From an uncultured Butyricicoccus sp. (GTDB lineage: Bacteria; Bacillota; Clostridia; Oscillospirales; Butyricicoccaceae): a stretch of 59,401 bases of DNA. A model generated the notes under the pieces. It saw only the letters and a list, made by a program, of their open reading frames with translations. It did not search any database and was not told the DNA's origin. The stretch is taken from NCBI GenBank assembly GCA_900547195.1, contig URFQ01000005.1:1-59401 (forward strand), in the 5' to 3' direction. Position numbers and translations under genes: made by a program. This document shows positions 24,988 through 34,600 of this stretch, piece by piece. Within the stretch, counting starts at the first letter, position 1. Every line of letters starts with the position of its first letter.

Positions 24988-25624
24988 CGCGCGCCTCCTT
25001 CACGATGGCCACCGACTGCTTGCACAGGCTGATGATTTCGTCCCACTTCTGGCCCTCAATGAGGGACGCAGTGACCATGTAGGAGCCGCCGCATGCTGCG
25101 ATGACCGGGCTCGCGAGGTACTCCTTCAGGTTTTTCAGGGAGATGCCGCCCGTCGGCATGACTTTGATCATCGGAAACGGCGCGTTCATGGCCTTGATCT
25201 TGGCAAGGCCGCCCGACTGCTCGGCCGGGAAGAACTTCAGCACTTCGAGACCAAACTTCAGCGCGGCATGGTAATCGGTCGGGGTGGTGCAGCCCGGGAA
25301 GACCGGGACGTTTTTCTTCTGGCAATAAGCGACAAGCTCGGGGTCAAAACCCGGGGTGACAATAAATTGCGCGCCGGCTTCCAGGGCCTTGTCAATCTGC
25401 GCGGTGGTGAGCACGGTGCCCGCGCCGACAATCATGTCCGGGCAGGTCTCCTTCATGGCGCGGATGGCGATGTCCGCGCCCGCTGCGCGGAAGGTGACCT
25501 CAGCGACCGGAACGCCGCCCGCGGTGAGCGCCTTGGCCAGCGGCGCCGCGTCGCGCTCCGGGTGGCTCAGCTTGATAACCGGTACAACGCCGATTTCCGA
25601 GATACGCTTGGAAATGGAATTCAT
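24980..25624 (-). CDS. eda: KDPG/KHG aldolase
   Basis: 214 residues from ATG 25624 with AGGAGGG upstream. The family residues are visible: E42 in AEVTFR, PGCTTPTD, and the Schiff-base lysine K130 in EVLKFFPAE, plus MPTGGIS for phosphate binding. It cleaves 2-keto-3-deoxy-6-phosphogluconate to pyruvate and glyceraldehyde-3-phosphate. It is the first gene of the eda-VOC-kdgK operon, facing the IclR regulator across a 195-base AT-rich gap that holds two similar dyads. Confidence 0.93.
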   Translation of the reverse strand: MNSISKRISEIGVVPVIKLSHPERDAAPLAKALTAGGVPVAEVTFRAAGADIAIRAMKETCPDMIVGAGTVLTTAQIDKALEAGAQFIVTPGFDPELVAYCQKKNVPVFPGCTTPTDYHAALKFGLEVLKFFPAEQSGGLAKIKAMNAPFPMIKVMPTGGISLKNLKEYLASPVIAACGGSYMVTASLIEGQKWDEIISLCKQSVAIVKEARGV

Positions 25625-25656
25625 TGGAAATGCCCTCCTTGAATGTTTTGAATAAT

Positions 25657-25669
25657 GAAACGTTGTTTT
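25657..25669. promoter_or_regulatory. Candidate KdgR-type operator, eda side
   Basis: GAAAC-GTT-GTTTT, a dyad with a 3-base centre, lies 33 bases before the eda start. It matches the dyad at 25783-25795, and both resemble IclR/KdgR family sites rich in AAAC/GTTT. Confidence 0.5.
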
Positions 25670-25782
25670 GTATTTTGCTTTTCTGCTTTTAATTATAGCC
25701 ACTCCGCACAAAATTACAAGATAATTTTCGTGCAGCATTTGCCAAATTTCGCTTGTGATTTTTATGAAAAACGATTAAAATT

Positions 25783-25795
25783 AAAACATAGTTTT
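25783..25795. promoter_or_regulatory. Candidate KdgR-type operator, regulator side
   Basis: AAAAC-ATA-GTTTT, a perfect dyad 25 bases before the IclR start. Together with 25657-25669 it would let one dimeric regulator control both divergent units. Confidence 0.55.
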
Positions 25796-25819
25796 ATAAT
25801 ATAAAACGGAGGAGAGGAA

Positions 25820-26632
25820 ATGGCAGAAAAATCATCCCCGGTGCAGTCGCTCGACCGTGCGTTTGACATTATGGAGCGCCTGTGCGCGGCGCGCGACGGC
25901 CTGCCCATCCACACGCTCACCGAACTGACCGGCTTGCACAAAAGCACCGTGCACCGCATGCTTGCGGCCATGGCCAGCCGCGGCTATGTGCGCAAAGACG
26001 AGGACACAGGCCGTTACCGCATGACCACGCGCCTGTATGCGCTCAGCGGGCAGGTTGTGGAAAACCTTGACCTGGTGCAGGTGGCGCGCGCGCCGATGGA
26101 GCATCTGCGCGACGAGGTGGGCGAGACCGTGCACCTGGTCGTGCCGGAGGGGAGCGACATTGTCTATGTGCACAAGGTAGAAGCCGAGGCGGGCGCAATC
26201 CGTATGTTTTCGCGCATCGGCATGCGGCGGCCCATGTACTGCACGGGCGTGGGCAAGGCGATTCTCGCGAGCATGGCCGACGAAGAAGTGGACGAAATCT
26301 GGGCGCAGAGCGATATCCATGCTTACACCGAGCATACCATCGTCACGCGCGAACGGCTTCAGGATGTGCTGGATGCGATCCGCCGCCGCGGCTGCGCGTT
26401 TGATAACGAGGAAAACGAGCTGGGCGTGCGCTGCATTGCGGCCGCAATCTACGATTATTCGGGAAAAGTCTGCGGCGCGCTTTCGATCAGCGCCCCACTC
26501 ATCCGCATGAGCGACAGTTATCTTGCAGGGCTGCAGCCGCATTTGATGGAAGCCCGCGACCAGATCTCCCGCGCCATGGGCTGGATGGGCGAGGCTGGCC
26601 GCCCTCAGTTTGCCCGGAAAAACCGGATCTGA
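25820..26632 (+). CDS. IclR-family regulator (KdgR-like)
   Basis: 270 residues from ATG 25820 with GGAGAGG upstream. An N-terminal winged HTH (residues ~8-65, LTELTGLHKSTVHRMLAAMASRGYV) is followed by an IclR effector domain (GETVHLVVPEGSDIVYVHKVE, MYCTGVGKAILASM, GCAFDNEENELGVRCIAA). Proteins of this type sense KDG or KDPG when next to eda/kdgK; the divergent arrangement supports that assignment. A strong terminator follows. Confidence 0.9.
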   Translation: MAEKSSPVQSLDRAFDIMERLCAARDGLPIHTLTELTGLHKSTVHRMLAAMASRGYVRKDEDTGRYRMTTRLYALSGQVVENLDLVQVARAPMEHLRDEVGETVHLVVPEGSDIVYVHKVEAEAGAIRMFSRIGMRRPMYCTGVGKAILASMADEEVDEIWAQSDIHAYTEHTIVTRERLQDVLDAIRRRGCAFDNEENELGVRCIAAAIYDYSGKVCGALSISAPLIRMSDSYLAGLQPHLMEARDQISRAMGWMGEAGRPQFARKNRI

Positions 26633-26636
26633 AACG

Positions 26637-26672
26637 CAAAAAACCCGTATCCTGTCTGGATATGGGTTTTTG
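26637..26672 (+). terminator. Terminator after the IclR gene
   Basis: The stem AAAAACCCGTATCC / GGATATGGGTTTTT with a TGTCT loop ends in T, just after the regulator stop. Confidence 0.85.
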
Positions 26673-26775
26673 TCACAGCCCGTTCCGGAACGCGCAAGGG
26701 GCGGGCAGCCGCCCGCTCTTTTTTCTTGCGCAAAGCGCAGAAATGCGGTACCATAGCTTCAAAGGAGGGCGAAGG

Positions 26776-27450
26776 ATGTACAAGGTGCTCATTGTGGAGG
26801 ATGATCCGGTCATTGCGGGTACGGTGGCGGCCGAGCTGAACAAATGGGGCATGGATGCCCGGGCGGCGTCCGATTTTTCAGCCGTGCTGGCCGAGTTTAC
26901 CGCGTTTGCGCCCCAGCTGGTGCTGCTGGACATCGCGCTGCCGTTTTTTAACGGCTATTACTGGTGTCAGGAGATCCGGCGGGTGTCCAAGGCGCCGATT
27001 GTGTTCCTGTCCTCAGCGGGCGATAATATGAACATCGTCATGGCGATGGATATGGGCGCGGACGATTTCATCGCAAAGCCTTTTGACCTGCCGGTGCTGG
27101 TCGCGAAGGTGCGCGCCCTGCTGCGCCGCACCTATGATTTTACCGACGCGGGCAGCCTGATGGAGCACCGCGGCGCGGTGCTGAACCTCACGGATATGAC
27201 AGTCACGTTTTCCGGACAGACGGCCGCGCTCACGCGCAATGAATTCCGCATTTTGCAGCTGCTGATGGAGCAGCGCGGCCGGGTGGTGGCGCGGGACGCC
27301 ATCATGCTGCGCCTGTGGGAAGGGGACTGCTTTGTGGACGAAAACACGCTCACGGTCAATATCAACCGCCTGCGCAAAAAGCTCGCCGGGCTTGGCCTTG
27401 CGGACTTTATCGCGACCAAAAAAGGCGTGGGCTATCAGATCGGAGGGTGA
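26776..27450 (+). CDS. BceR-like OmpR-family response regulator
   Basis: 224 residues from ATG 26776 (AAAGGAGGG upstream). The receiver domain has acidic ED/D at residues 8-10, phospho-acceptor D52 in LVLLDIALP, and K in FIAKPFD. The C-terminal winged helix is OmpR/PhoB type (TRNEFRILQLLMEQRGRVV...NTLTVNINRLRKKL). With the next three genes it forms a BceRS-BceAB-like module that senses and resists peptide antibiotics. A matching BceR-type operator lies ahead of the transporter genes. Confidence 0.9.
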   Translation: MYKVLIVEDDPVIAGTVAAELNKWGMDARAASDFSAVLAEFTAFAPQLVLLDIALPFFNGYYWCQEIRRVSKAPIVFLSSAGDNMNIVMAMDMGADDFIAKPFDLPVLVAKVRALLRRTYDFTDAGSLMEHRGAVLNLTDMTVTFSGQTAALTRNEFRILQLLMEQRGRVVARDAIMLRLWEGDCFVDENTLTVNINRLRKKLAGLGLADFIATKKGVGYQIGG

Positions 27451-27451
27451 G

Positions 27452-28429
27452 ATGGGATATCTGCGAAGGGACGCCCTGCTGTTTGGGCTGCTGGCCGCGT
27501 TCGCGGTGATTTTCGCGGTGGTGCTGACGCTGGCCGGCGCGCCCGCAGACGCGGTGCGGTATGCGCTGCTGCTGTGCGCCGTGCTGGCCGGATGCGCGGC
27601 CATTTTGAATGCAGTGCGCGCCGCGCGGCGGCGTGGCAAACTGCGGCAGGTGCTTGCCCAGCTGCCGCACAGCATTGACGGCCTGCCAAAGAGCGCGGAC
27701 GCCCTTGAGCGCGACTACCAAACCGCGGTCCGCACGCTGCACGAAGCATATACCGGCTTGGATGCACAGGCCGGGCAGTCGCGCATAGACATGGTGGATT
27801 ACTATACCCTGTGGGCGCACCAGATCAAGACCCCGATTGCGGCCATGCGCCTGCTGCTGCAGAGCGGGGATCATCCGCAAAACCGGGAACTGGCTGCCGA
27901 ACTGTTCAAGATTGAGCAGTATGCGGACATGGTGCTCCAATACCTGCGTCTGGAAAGTGAATCGACCGACTTTGTGTTTGCGCGCTATGATCTGGATTCC
28001 ATCGTGCGCAGGGCGGTGCGCAAATACGCGCCCCTATTCATCCGCAGCCGCGTGGCGCTGGACTATGCGCCGCTTTCGTGCACGGTGCTGACCGATGAGA
28101 AATGGCTGTGCTTTGTCATCGAGCAGCTGCTGTCCAATGCGCTTAAATATACGCCGACCGGCACGGTGACCATCTCGCTGGAGGGCGAGGCCGCGCTCGT
28201 CGTTGCGGACACCGGCATCGGCATTGCGCCCGAGGATCTTCCGCGCATTTTTGAAAAGGGTTTTACGGGCTATAACGGACGCAGCGACCGGAAATCCACC
28301 GGCATTGGCCTGTATTTGTGCCGCCGTATCCTGCAAAAGCTTGGCCACGGCATCGACGTGCAGTCCGAGCCCGGGCGAGGCACCTGCGTGCGGATTGATC
28401 TGGCTTCGGCGCATACCCGGCATGAGTGA
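27452..28429 (+). CDS. BceS-like intramembrane-sensing histidine kinase
   Basis: 325 residues from ATG 27452 (GGAGGG before it). Two membrane helices within the first 60 residues are joined by only a few residues, the hallmark of intramembrane-sensing kinases that take their signal from a BceAB transporter. The phospho-acceptor is H123 in LWAHQIKTPIAAM. The ATPase domain shows N-box EQLLSNALKYTP, G1 VADTGIGI, F-box and G2 KSTGIGLYLCRRI. It sits two bases after the response regulator gene. Confidence 0.9.
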   Translation: MGYLRRDALLFGLLAAFAVIFAVVLTLAGAPADAVRYALLLCAVLAGCAAILNAVRAARRRGKLRQVLAQLPHSIDGLPKSADALERDYQTAVRTLHEAYTGLDAQAGQSRIDMVDYYTLWAHQIKTPIAAMRLLLQSGDHPQNRELAAELFKIEQYADMVLQYLRLESESTDFVFARYDLDSIVRRAVRKYAPLFIRSRVALDYAPLSCTVLTDEKWLCFVIEQLLSNALKYTPTGTVTISLEGEAALVVADTGIGIAPEDLPRIFEKGFTGYNGRSDRKSTGIGLYLCRRILQKLGHGIDVQSEPGRGTCVRIDLASAHTRHE

Positions 28430-28437
28430 GCGCTTCC

Positions 28438-28451
28438 TTACAAAATTGTAA
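28438..28451. promoter_or_regulatory. BceR-type operator upstream of the ABC genes
   Basis: TTACA-AAAT-TGTAA fits the published BceR-like consensus TNACA-N4-TGTAA exactly, within a longer 8-2-8 dyad at 28436-28453. A further TGTAA half-site is at 28467-28471. It lies about 60 bases upstream of a TATAAT -10 at 28505-28510 whose -35 is poor, as expected for an activated promoter. Confidence 0.75.
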
Positions 28452-28504
28452 GGGACGCGGGCAAAATGTAAGCCCGGCCGATGGAACGCCGGGCGAAAAC
28501 GGCC

Positions 28505-28510
28505 TATAAT
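28505..28510 (+). promoter_or_regulatory. -10 element of the BceAB-like operon
   Basis: A perfect TATAAT 34 bases before the ATPase start. The hexamer 17 bases upstream (TGGAAC, 28482-28487) is a poor -35, consistent with dependence on the response regulator. Confidence 0.6.
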
Positions 28511-28543
28511 AAGCACAGACGACAACAAAAGGAGTGCTTATCA

Positions 28544-29311
28544 ATGGCGATTCTCGAGGTACGCAACCTCAAAAAAATCTACACCCCCCGGTTCGGCGGC
28601 GCGCAGGTGATCGCGCTGCACCATGTGAGCTTTTCGGTGGAAAAGGGCGAATACGTGGCGATCATGGGCGAATCGGGCAGCGGTAAAACGACCCTGCTCA
28701 ACATCCTGGCGGCGCTCGACAAGCCGACCGGCGGAGAGGTGCTGCTCGGCGGCCGCAGCTTCTCCGAGATCCCGGAGCGCGAAATCGCCGCCTTCCGGCG
28801 CGATAACCTGGGCTTTGTGTTTCAGGATTTCAACCTGCTCGACACCTTTTCGCTGCGCGACAACATCTATCTGCCGCTTGTTCTCGCGGGCAGGAAGCCG
28901 GAGGAAATGGAGCAGCGTCTGGTTCCGCTTGCGCGGCGGCTTGGCATTGGCGACCTGCTGCACAAATTCCCCTATGAGGTCTCGGGCGGGCAGAAGCAGC
29001 GCGCGGCGGTGGCGCGCGCGCTGATCACAAACCCGCAGATCGTGCTTGCGGACGAGCCGACCGGCGCGCTCGATTCGCGTGCGGCCGACCACCTGCTGCG
29101 CCTGTTTGGGGAGGTGAACGCCGAGGGGCAAACCATTGTCATGGTCACGCACTCGGTGCGTGCGGCCAGCCACGCGCGCCGGGTGCTGTTTATCAAGGAC
29201 GGCGAGGTGTTCCACCAGATCTACCGCGCAGGCCTTGGGGAAGAGGAAATGTTCGTTAAGATTTCGGATACGCTCACCATGCTGCAAACGGGCGGTGAAC
29301 GCGATGAATAA
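28544..29311 (+). CDS. BceA-like ABC transporter ATPase
   Basis: 255 residues from ATG 28544. Walker A GESGSGKTT ends at T50 with K48, the Q-loop is FVFQDFNLLD, the signature VSGGQKQR, Walker B IVLADEPTGALD, and the switch His is in MVTHS. It belongs to the LolD/MacB/BceA branch that works with FtsX-type permeases. With the next gene it forms a target-protection transporter against cell-wall-active peptides. Its end overlaps the permease start by 8 bases. Confidence 0.92.
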   Translation: MAILEVRNLKKIYTPRFGGAQVIALHHVSFSVEKGEYVAIMGESGSGKTTLLNILAALDKPTGGEVLLGGRSFSEIPEREIAAFRRDNLGFVFQDFNLLDTFSLRDNIYLPLVLAGRKPEEMEQRLVPLARRLGIGDLLHKFPYEVSGGQKQRAAVARALITNPQIVLADEPTGALDSRAADHLLRLFGEVNAEGQTIVMVTHSVRAASHARRVLFIKDGEVFHQIYRAGLGEEEMFVKISDTLTMLQTGGERDE

Positions 29312-31337
29312 GCTGCTGTATCCCCGTCTCGCGGCGCAGAACATTGGGAAAAACGCCAAATTTTATATACCGTATCTGCTGACCATCCTCGGCGCCGCGG
29401 CGGCGTTTTATATCACAGCCGCGCTGTCGCACGCCGAGGATTTGCCGCGAGAGACACGGTATGCATATCTCAGCATGTTCATGAGCATCGGCACGTTCGT
29501 CATCGCCGTATTTGCCGTGGTCTTTCTATGCTATACCAACAGTTTCCTCATGAAGCGGCGCAAAAAAGAACTGGGCCTCTATAACATCCTTGGCATGGGC
29601 AAGCGGCACATTGCCATAATTTTGGCATTGGAAACCGTGTATCTTGCAGCAGCCGGCATTGGCGGCGGCCTGCTTTTCGGCGTGGTGCTGCAGCGGCTCG
29701 TGAGCATGCTGATGTGCCGCCTGATGCGGTTCCCAACCTATTTCAGCGCGGTGCTTTCCCCCTGCGCGATGACCGAAACCGCGCTGCTATTTGGCGGTAT
29801 CCTGCTGTTTACGCTGCTTGCAAACCTGCGGCAGGTGCATATCCAAAGCCCGGTCGCGCTCATGCGCGAGGGCGGCGCGGGCGAGCGCGAGCCAAAAACC
29901 CGCTGGCTGCTCGCCATCCTCGGCGTCGTGAGCCTCGCGGCCGCGTATACCATCGCGGTCGTGGTCAAATCGGCCTTTCTGGCGCTTGCGTATTACTTTA
30001 TCGCGGTGTTTCTGGTCATTCTGGGCACTTACTGCCTGTTTACGGCGGTCAGCATCGCGGTTTTGAAACTGCTGCGCGCAAACAAAAAGTTTTATTACCA
30101 GACCACCCACTTTATCGGGATTTCGGGCATGCTGTACCGCATGAAGCGCAACGCGGTCGGCTTGGCGAACATCTGTATCCTGTCAACCATGGTGCTCGTC
30201 ATGGTATCGGGCACGCTGGCGCTGTACCTTGGCTCGGAAGATGTGATTGACGGGATGTTTCCGGGCGAGCTGAACGTGTCCGTGGAATACAGCCCCAGCG
30301 CAGATGGCGCGTTTGATCCCGAGCTTGCGGCAGGGCAGATGACGGAGGAAATCCGCAGGCAGGCGCCGGACGCCGCGTTTGTGCAGGGATACCAATACCT
30401 GTATCTGGATGCGGTGCAGACAGGCGATGCCTTTGCGGTCATGGACAGCGGCAGCCAGCCCGACAGCGCCCTCATCTTTCTGACCGCGGACAATTATGCA
30501 GCCATGACCGGCGAGTCCGTCCCGCCGCTGGCCGGCGACGAGGCGCTGGTCAGCCGGGCGCTGGACGCGGATACGCTGCGGATCGACTTCCAGGCCGGGG
30601 GTGGGACGGAATCGGTGCGCCTGCGCGTATCGCCGAGGTCGGAAGCGTTGACGCGCGCAATGGCCGGCCGCCGCATCGGTACAATGGCGATGATGACGTT
30701 GGAGCCAATCTATGTAGTCGTCCCAAATGAAGATACGCTCCTGCGGCTCTATGAAAAACAGGCCGCGCGGCGGAATATTGAGTATATGCGCTGGGCGGGA
30801 AGCTGGAGCGTGGGCGGAAGCCCGGACGAGCAGAGCGCGCTGGGCCGGCGGATGGAAGAAGCGCTTGCAGCGTTCCTTCCGGAGCACCTCGGTTCGTATT
30901 ACCGCCTCATGGCCGACACCCGCGCGAACTTTGAGGAGGAATACTACGCGCTCAACGGTGGGTTCTTTTTCCTCGGCGCCTTTCTCGGCCTGATTTTCCT
31001 GATGGCGACTGCGCTCATCATCTATTACAAGCAAATCTCCGAAGGCTATGAGGACTGCGAGCGCTATCGCGTGATGCAGAAGGTCGGGCTGGAAAAGCGG
31101 ATGGTGCGCCGGGCGGTAAACGCGCAGGTGCTTGTGGTGTTTTTCCTGCCGCTGTTGGTCGCGGCTGTGCATGTCGCATTTGACTTTGGCCTGATGGCGC
31201 GCCTGCTGACCCTGTTTGGCCTGCATAACCTGGGACTGACGCTGGCCTGCACGGGTGGCACGTTTGTGGCTTTTGCGCTGGTGTACGGTGCTGTGTACCT
31301 GCTGACCGCGCGCGTGTATTACCGCATTGTAGAATAA
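29304..31337 (+). CDS. BceB-like FtsX-family permease
   Basis: 677 residues from ATG 29304. It shows the BceB layout: one N-terminal helix, a trio of helices (to about residue 220) ending VHIQSPVALMREG, two more, then a large extracellular domain (~residues 310-540) and three C-terminal helices, the last followed by YYRIVE. The extracellular domain is the family's peptide-sensing part and is the least conserved region here. It likely frees lipid-II-cycle intermediates from bacitracin-like peptides and signals to the kinase at 27452. A terminator follows at 31389. Confidence 0.9.
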   Translation: MNKLLYPRLAAQNIGKNAKFYIPYLLTILGAAAAFYITAALSHAEDLPRETRYAYLSMFMSIGTFVIAVFAVVFLCYTNSFLMKRRKKELGLYNILGMGKRHIAIILALETVYLAAAGIGGGLLFGVVLQRLVSMLMCRLMRFPTYFSAVLSPCAMTETALLFGGILLFTLLANLRQVHIQSPVALMREGGAGEREPKTRWLLAILGVVSLAAAYTIAVVVKSAFLALAYYFIAVFLVILGTYCLFTAVSIAVLKLLRANKKFYYQTTHFIGISGMLYRMKRNAVGLANICILSTMVLVMVSGTLALYLGSEDVIDGMFPGELNVSVEYSPSADGAFDPELAAGQMTEEIRRQAPDAAFVQGYQYLYLDAVQTGDAFAVMDSGSQPDSALIFLTADNYAAMTGESVPPLAGDEALVSRALDADTLRIDFQAGGGTESVRLRVSPRSEALTRAMAGRRIGTMAMMTLEPIYVVVPNEDTLLRLYEKQAARRNIEYMRWAGSWSVGGSPDEQSALGRRMEEALAAFLPEHLGSYYRLMADTRANFEEEYYALNGGFFFLGAFLGLIFLMATALIIYYKQISEGYEDCERYRVMQKVGLEKRMVRRAVNAQVLVVFFLPLLVAAVHVAFDFGLMARLLTLFGLHNLGLTLACTGGTFVAFALVYGAVYLLTARVYYRIVE

Positions 31338-31388
31338 GAAAATCATTTTGCGGGGCGCCCAACCGGGGACGGGCCCACAGAAAAGAGC

Positions 31389-31419
31389 AAGGGCTTGACG
31401 GGTTCCGTCAGGCCCTTTT
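31389..31419 (+). terminator. Terminator after the BceAB-like operon
   Basis: A 13-bp stem (AAGGGCTTGACGG with CCGTCAGGCCCTT, one G-U) around GTT ends in TTTT. Confidence 0.88.
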
Positions 31420-31431
31420 GTCCTGGAATCC

Positions 31432-31469
31432 GGGAATTGTGCAACAAAGCCTCTCGGAAATGTGCAACA
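31432..31469 (+). promoter_or_regulatory. Tandem direct repeat, candidate AraC/YesN site
   Basis: GGAATTGTGCAACA (31433-31446) and GGAAATGTGCAACA (31456-31469) are direct repeats differing at one base and spaced 23 bases apart, about two helical turns. AraC-type regulators bind such repeats. They sit ~80 bases before a TACAAT -10 (31550-31555) of the giant SLH gene; the YesN-type regulator is encoded just downstream of that gene. Nothing else is recognised in the 314-base gap. Confidence 0.55.
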
Positions 31470-31651
31470 CCACAGGTTTTTCCGGCAAATATATGGGGAA
31501 AAGACAACAATTCTGCCATTCCTGCATTTGCGGCCGCGCCAAAGTTCATTACAATAAGGCCATAGGCGCGGGGAACGATCCGGCAGCGGCGCCAGGCGGC
31601 CGGGCGCCGTCCCTGTGTCCATGCTTGCAACATTGGGAAAGGAGAACAGAG

Positions 31652-34600
31652 ATGAAACTGAAAAGAGTATTTTCATGGCTTCTGGCATGCGTCATGATGC
31701 TGACCATGCTTCCGGCAGCGGGCGCGGCGTCCTTTGGCGACACGCGCGGCCACTGGGCGGAACGCGTGATCGGCAAGTGGAGCGATTATGGCGTCATTCA
31801 GGGCTACAATGGAAATTTCAATCCGGATAATCCAATTACGAGAGGGGATATGGCGGTCGTCATAGACAAGCTTCTCGACTATCAGACCGAGGCGGAGAAC
31901 ACGTTCACCGACCTGGGGCAGGCCTATTACACCGGTGCGGTGCTGCGCGCGGCCGGGGCCGGCGTGCTTCAGGGCGACGGGCGGAAGGTCCGGCCGGCCG
32001 ACCCGATCACCCGCGAAGAGGCGGTCAGCGTGCTGGCGCGCGCGCTGTCTGTTGCACCGGGCGGGAGTTCGATCGGGTTTGCCGATGGCAGCAGCATCGC
32101 CCCATGGGCAGTGGCGAATGTCGCGGCCTTTGAACAAAAGGGCTTTGTGAAGGGCAGGCCGGGGAACCTGTTTGACCCCAAGGCCAACGTCACCCGCGCC
32201 GAGATCGTCCAGATGCTCGATAATATGATCGCGGACTATATCACAGAATCCGGTACGGCTACCCCGAAGGGGGACGGCATTGTGATCGTCAAGGCGTCCG
32301 GCGTGACGCTGGACAAGGCGGAGCTTTCCGGAACGCTCATTTTGGGCGGCAAAGCCGGGGAGGTCCTGGCAAAGAACAGCAAGATCACCGGAGAGGTGGT
32401 CAAAATCCATACTTCGGCCCTGAAGGTTCAAAGCAGCGGTACTTCGGGCGGTTCGTCCGGCGGTTCGAGCGGCGGCTCATCCGGCGGAGCCTCCCGTCCT
32501 GCCGCGCCCGGCGCGTATCCGCTGCCCAAGGGACAGGAGACTTCCAAGAGCCTCGGCGTTTTCGATTATGATATGACCTATTATGTCACGCTGACCGCAC
32601 AGGACGGCGCGGACATCTATTATGAGATCGCCGAGGGCGAAAATGCAGCGCCGGCGCCGACGGCTGCAAGCCCAAAATTTGAAACCTATCAGTACAGGCA
32701 GGTGATGATTGAGCAGCCTGCGGCGAGCGCGGACGGCCCGGTCTCGAGGATCTACAACGTCAAGGCCATCGCGGTGAAGGATGGCAGGACCAGCGCGGTT
32801 TCCAACTGGAACTATACGGTCACGAGCAATCCGCACCATCATCTCAAGGTCGGCGCGGCGCTGGACTGGACCGGCAAAGAGGTGCCGGGCGTGACGCTGA
32901 TTCAGGACTACGACAGCGATAAAATGTATCTCGTCAAGGGCGAGAAGCGGGCGATGGTGCTCGACGCCGGCTACTACGATGTGGCCGACCCGGCCGACCT
33001 GTATCAAACGGCGCGCGAAATCGTGGGCGACGACACGATGCCAATCGACCTTGTCATCGGCCATCCGCATCCCGACCACGTGCAGATGACCCATCAGTTC
33101 CTGTGCGCGGAAAACAGGGCGCTGGGGGCAAAGGTCTATGTCAATGAGCGCGGCGTGGACGTCCTGTTTGACGGCTTCAAGGCGTTTGCAACCGGCTCCG
33201 GCGCGTTTGCGGCCGAGCAGGACGTGCGGGAAGCCTATGAAGCGCAGCTGGATACGCTCGGCAACGGCGACGTATACGACCTTGGCGGTACCAAGTTTGA
33301 CGTGATCGAACTGCCCGGCCATCAGGCCGCGGGGATCATGCTGTTTGATCGGGCGACCGGCAACCTGTTTACCACCGACCAGGTCGGCAACAACCGTGCG
33401 CACGTCACCGATTCGTTCTGGATGCAGTTCGCCGACCTGTCCCCGACCTTCTTTGCAGACCCGATGGACGTTTACCTGTCCAGCCTGCAGGTGGCGATGG
33501 AGCGCCTGGATACCCTCGGCGAAGTCCGGTATATTCTGACCGGCCACAATGACGTGGTGCTCGACGGCCAGGGAACCTATCTGGACAACCTCATGGCTGC
33601 AACGCAGAAGGTGGTCGACGAAGGCGAGGACGCGATGACCCCCACCCTGCGCACGCTCGACAGCTTTGACGGATATCTGGAAAACACCCGGACGGTGGTT
33701 GTCGGCGACCGGCTGACGGACGTCAACTGGGTGGGCATTAACGTTAATCTGCAAAACTACCTGTCCGATGGCTACCGCGGCGGCAATCAGGATCAACTGG
33801 CCGACCTGTCCAACCTGTCTGTGCACGAGCCGGGCAAAAAGGGCAACCTGCTGTGGGACGACCCGAATTTCGGAATCAACGTCAACTGGCAGTACCCCGC
33901 GGACGGCACCAAGCCCACCCGCAAAACCGACCTGACCTTTACCGCAAATGTGGGCGCGGACGCGGACTCCGTCGAGGTCGTTCCCACCGCAGCTTCTTCG
34001 GGCGCGTCGGTCACCATAAACGGCAGGGCGGTTGCTTCGGGCGCGGCCTATGAGGCGGCTTTGACCGGCGGTACGACCCGCCTGACCGTCAGGGTCACCG
34101 CGAAGGACGGCGCAAGCACGAAGGCATATACGGTCATCGTCAACAAGGAGGGCAGCAACCAGGTATCCGCCCCCTATACCTACACCGATTACAACAACTA
34201 TACCGACCCGTTTTATCCCGATACGCCGGGCGTCTTTACGGTCACCCAGTATATGGCGCTCTTCTCGGACACGGAAGGCGCGACGGTAAAGTACACGCTC
34301 GACGGCTCCGACCCCAGAACCTCGGACACCGCTAAGGTCTTTGACCAGACAAAGTTCCAGGCCGCCTCCGGCAAGGGCGGCGCGGAAGTCGCGGAGCTGA
34401 TTACGATCGGCGCGGACACCGGCGACGATTGGGACGGCAGCGCCAAGCAGACCAGGGTCACCTTGAAGGCGTATGCCTCCAAGGAAGGCATGGAAGACAG
34501 CGCGGTGGCCTCGTTCGATTACACGATCGACCGCATGTCCAAAAACGAGCATAAGAACCGCGTGCTGTACGAGAAAGACGGCATGAAGGTCTGGCAGGTC

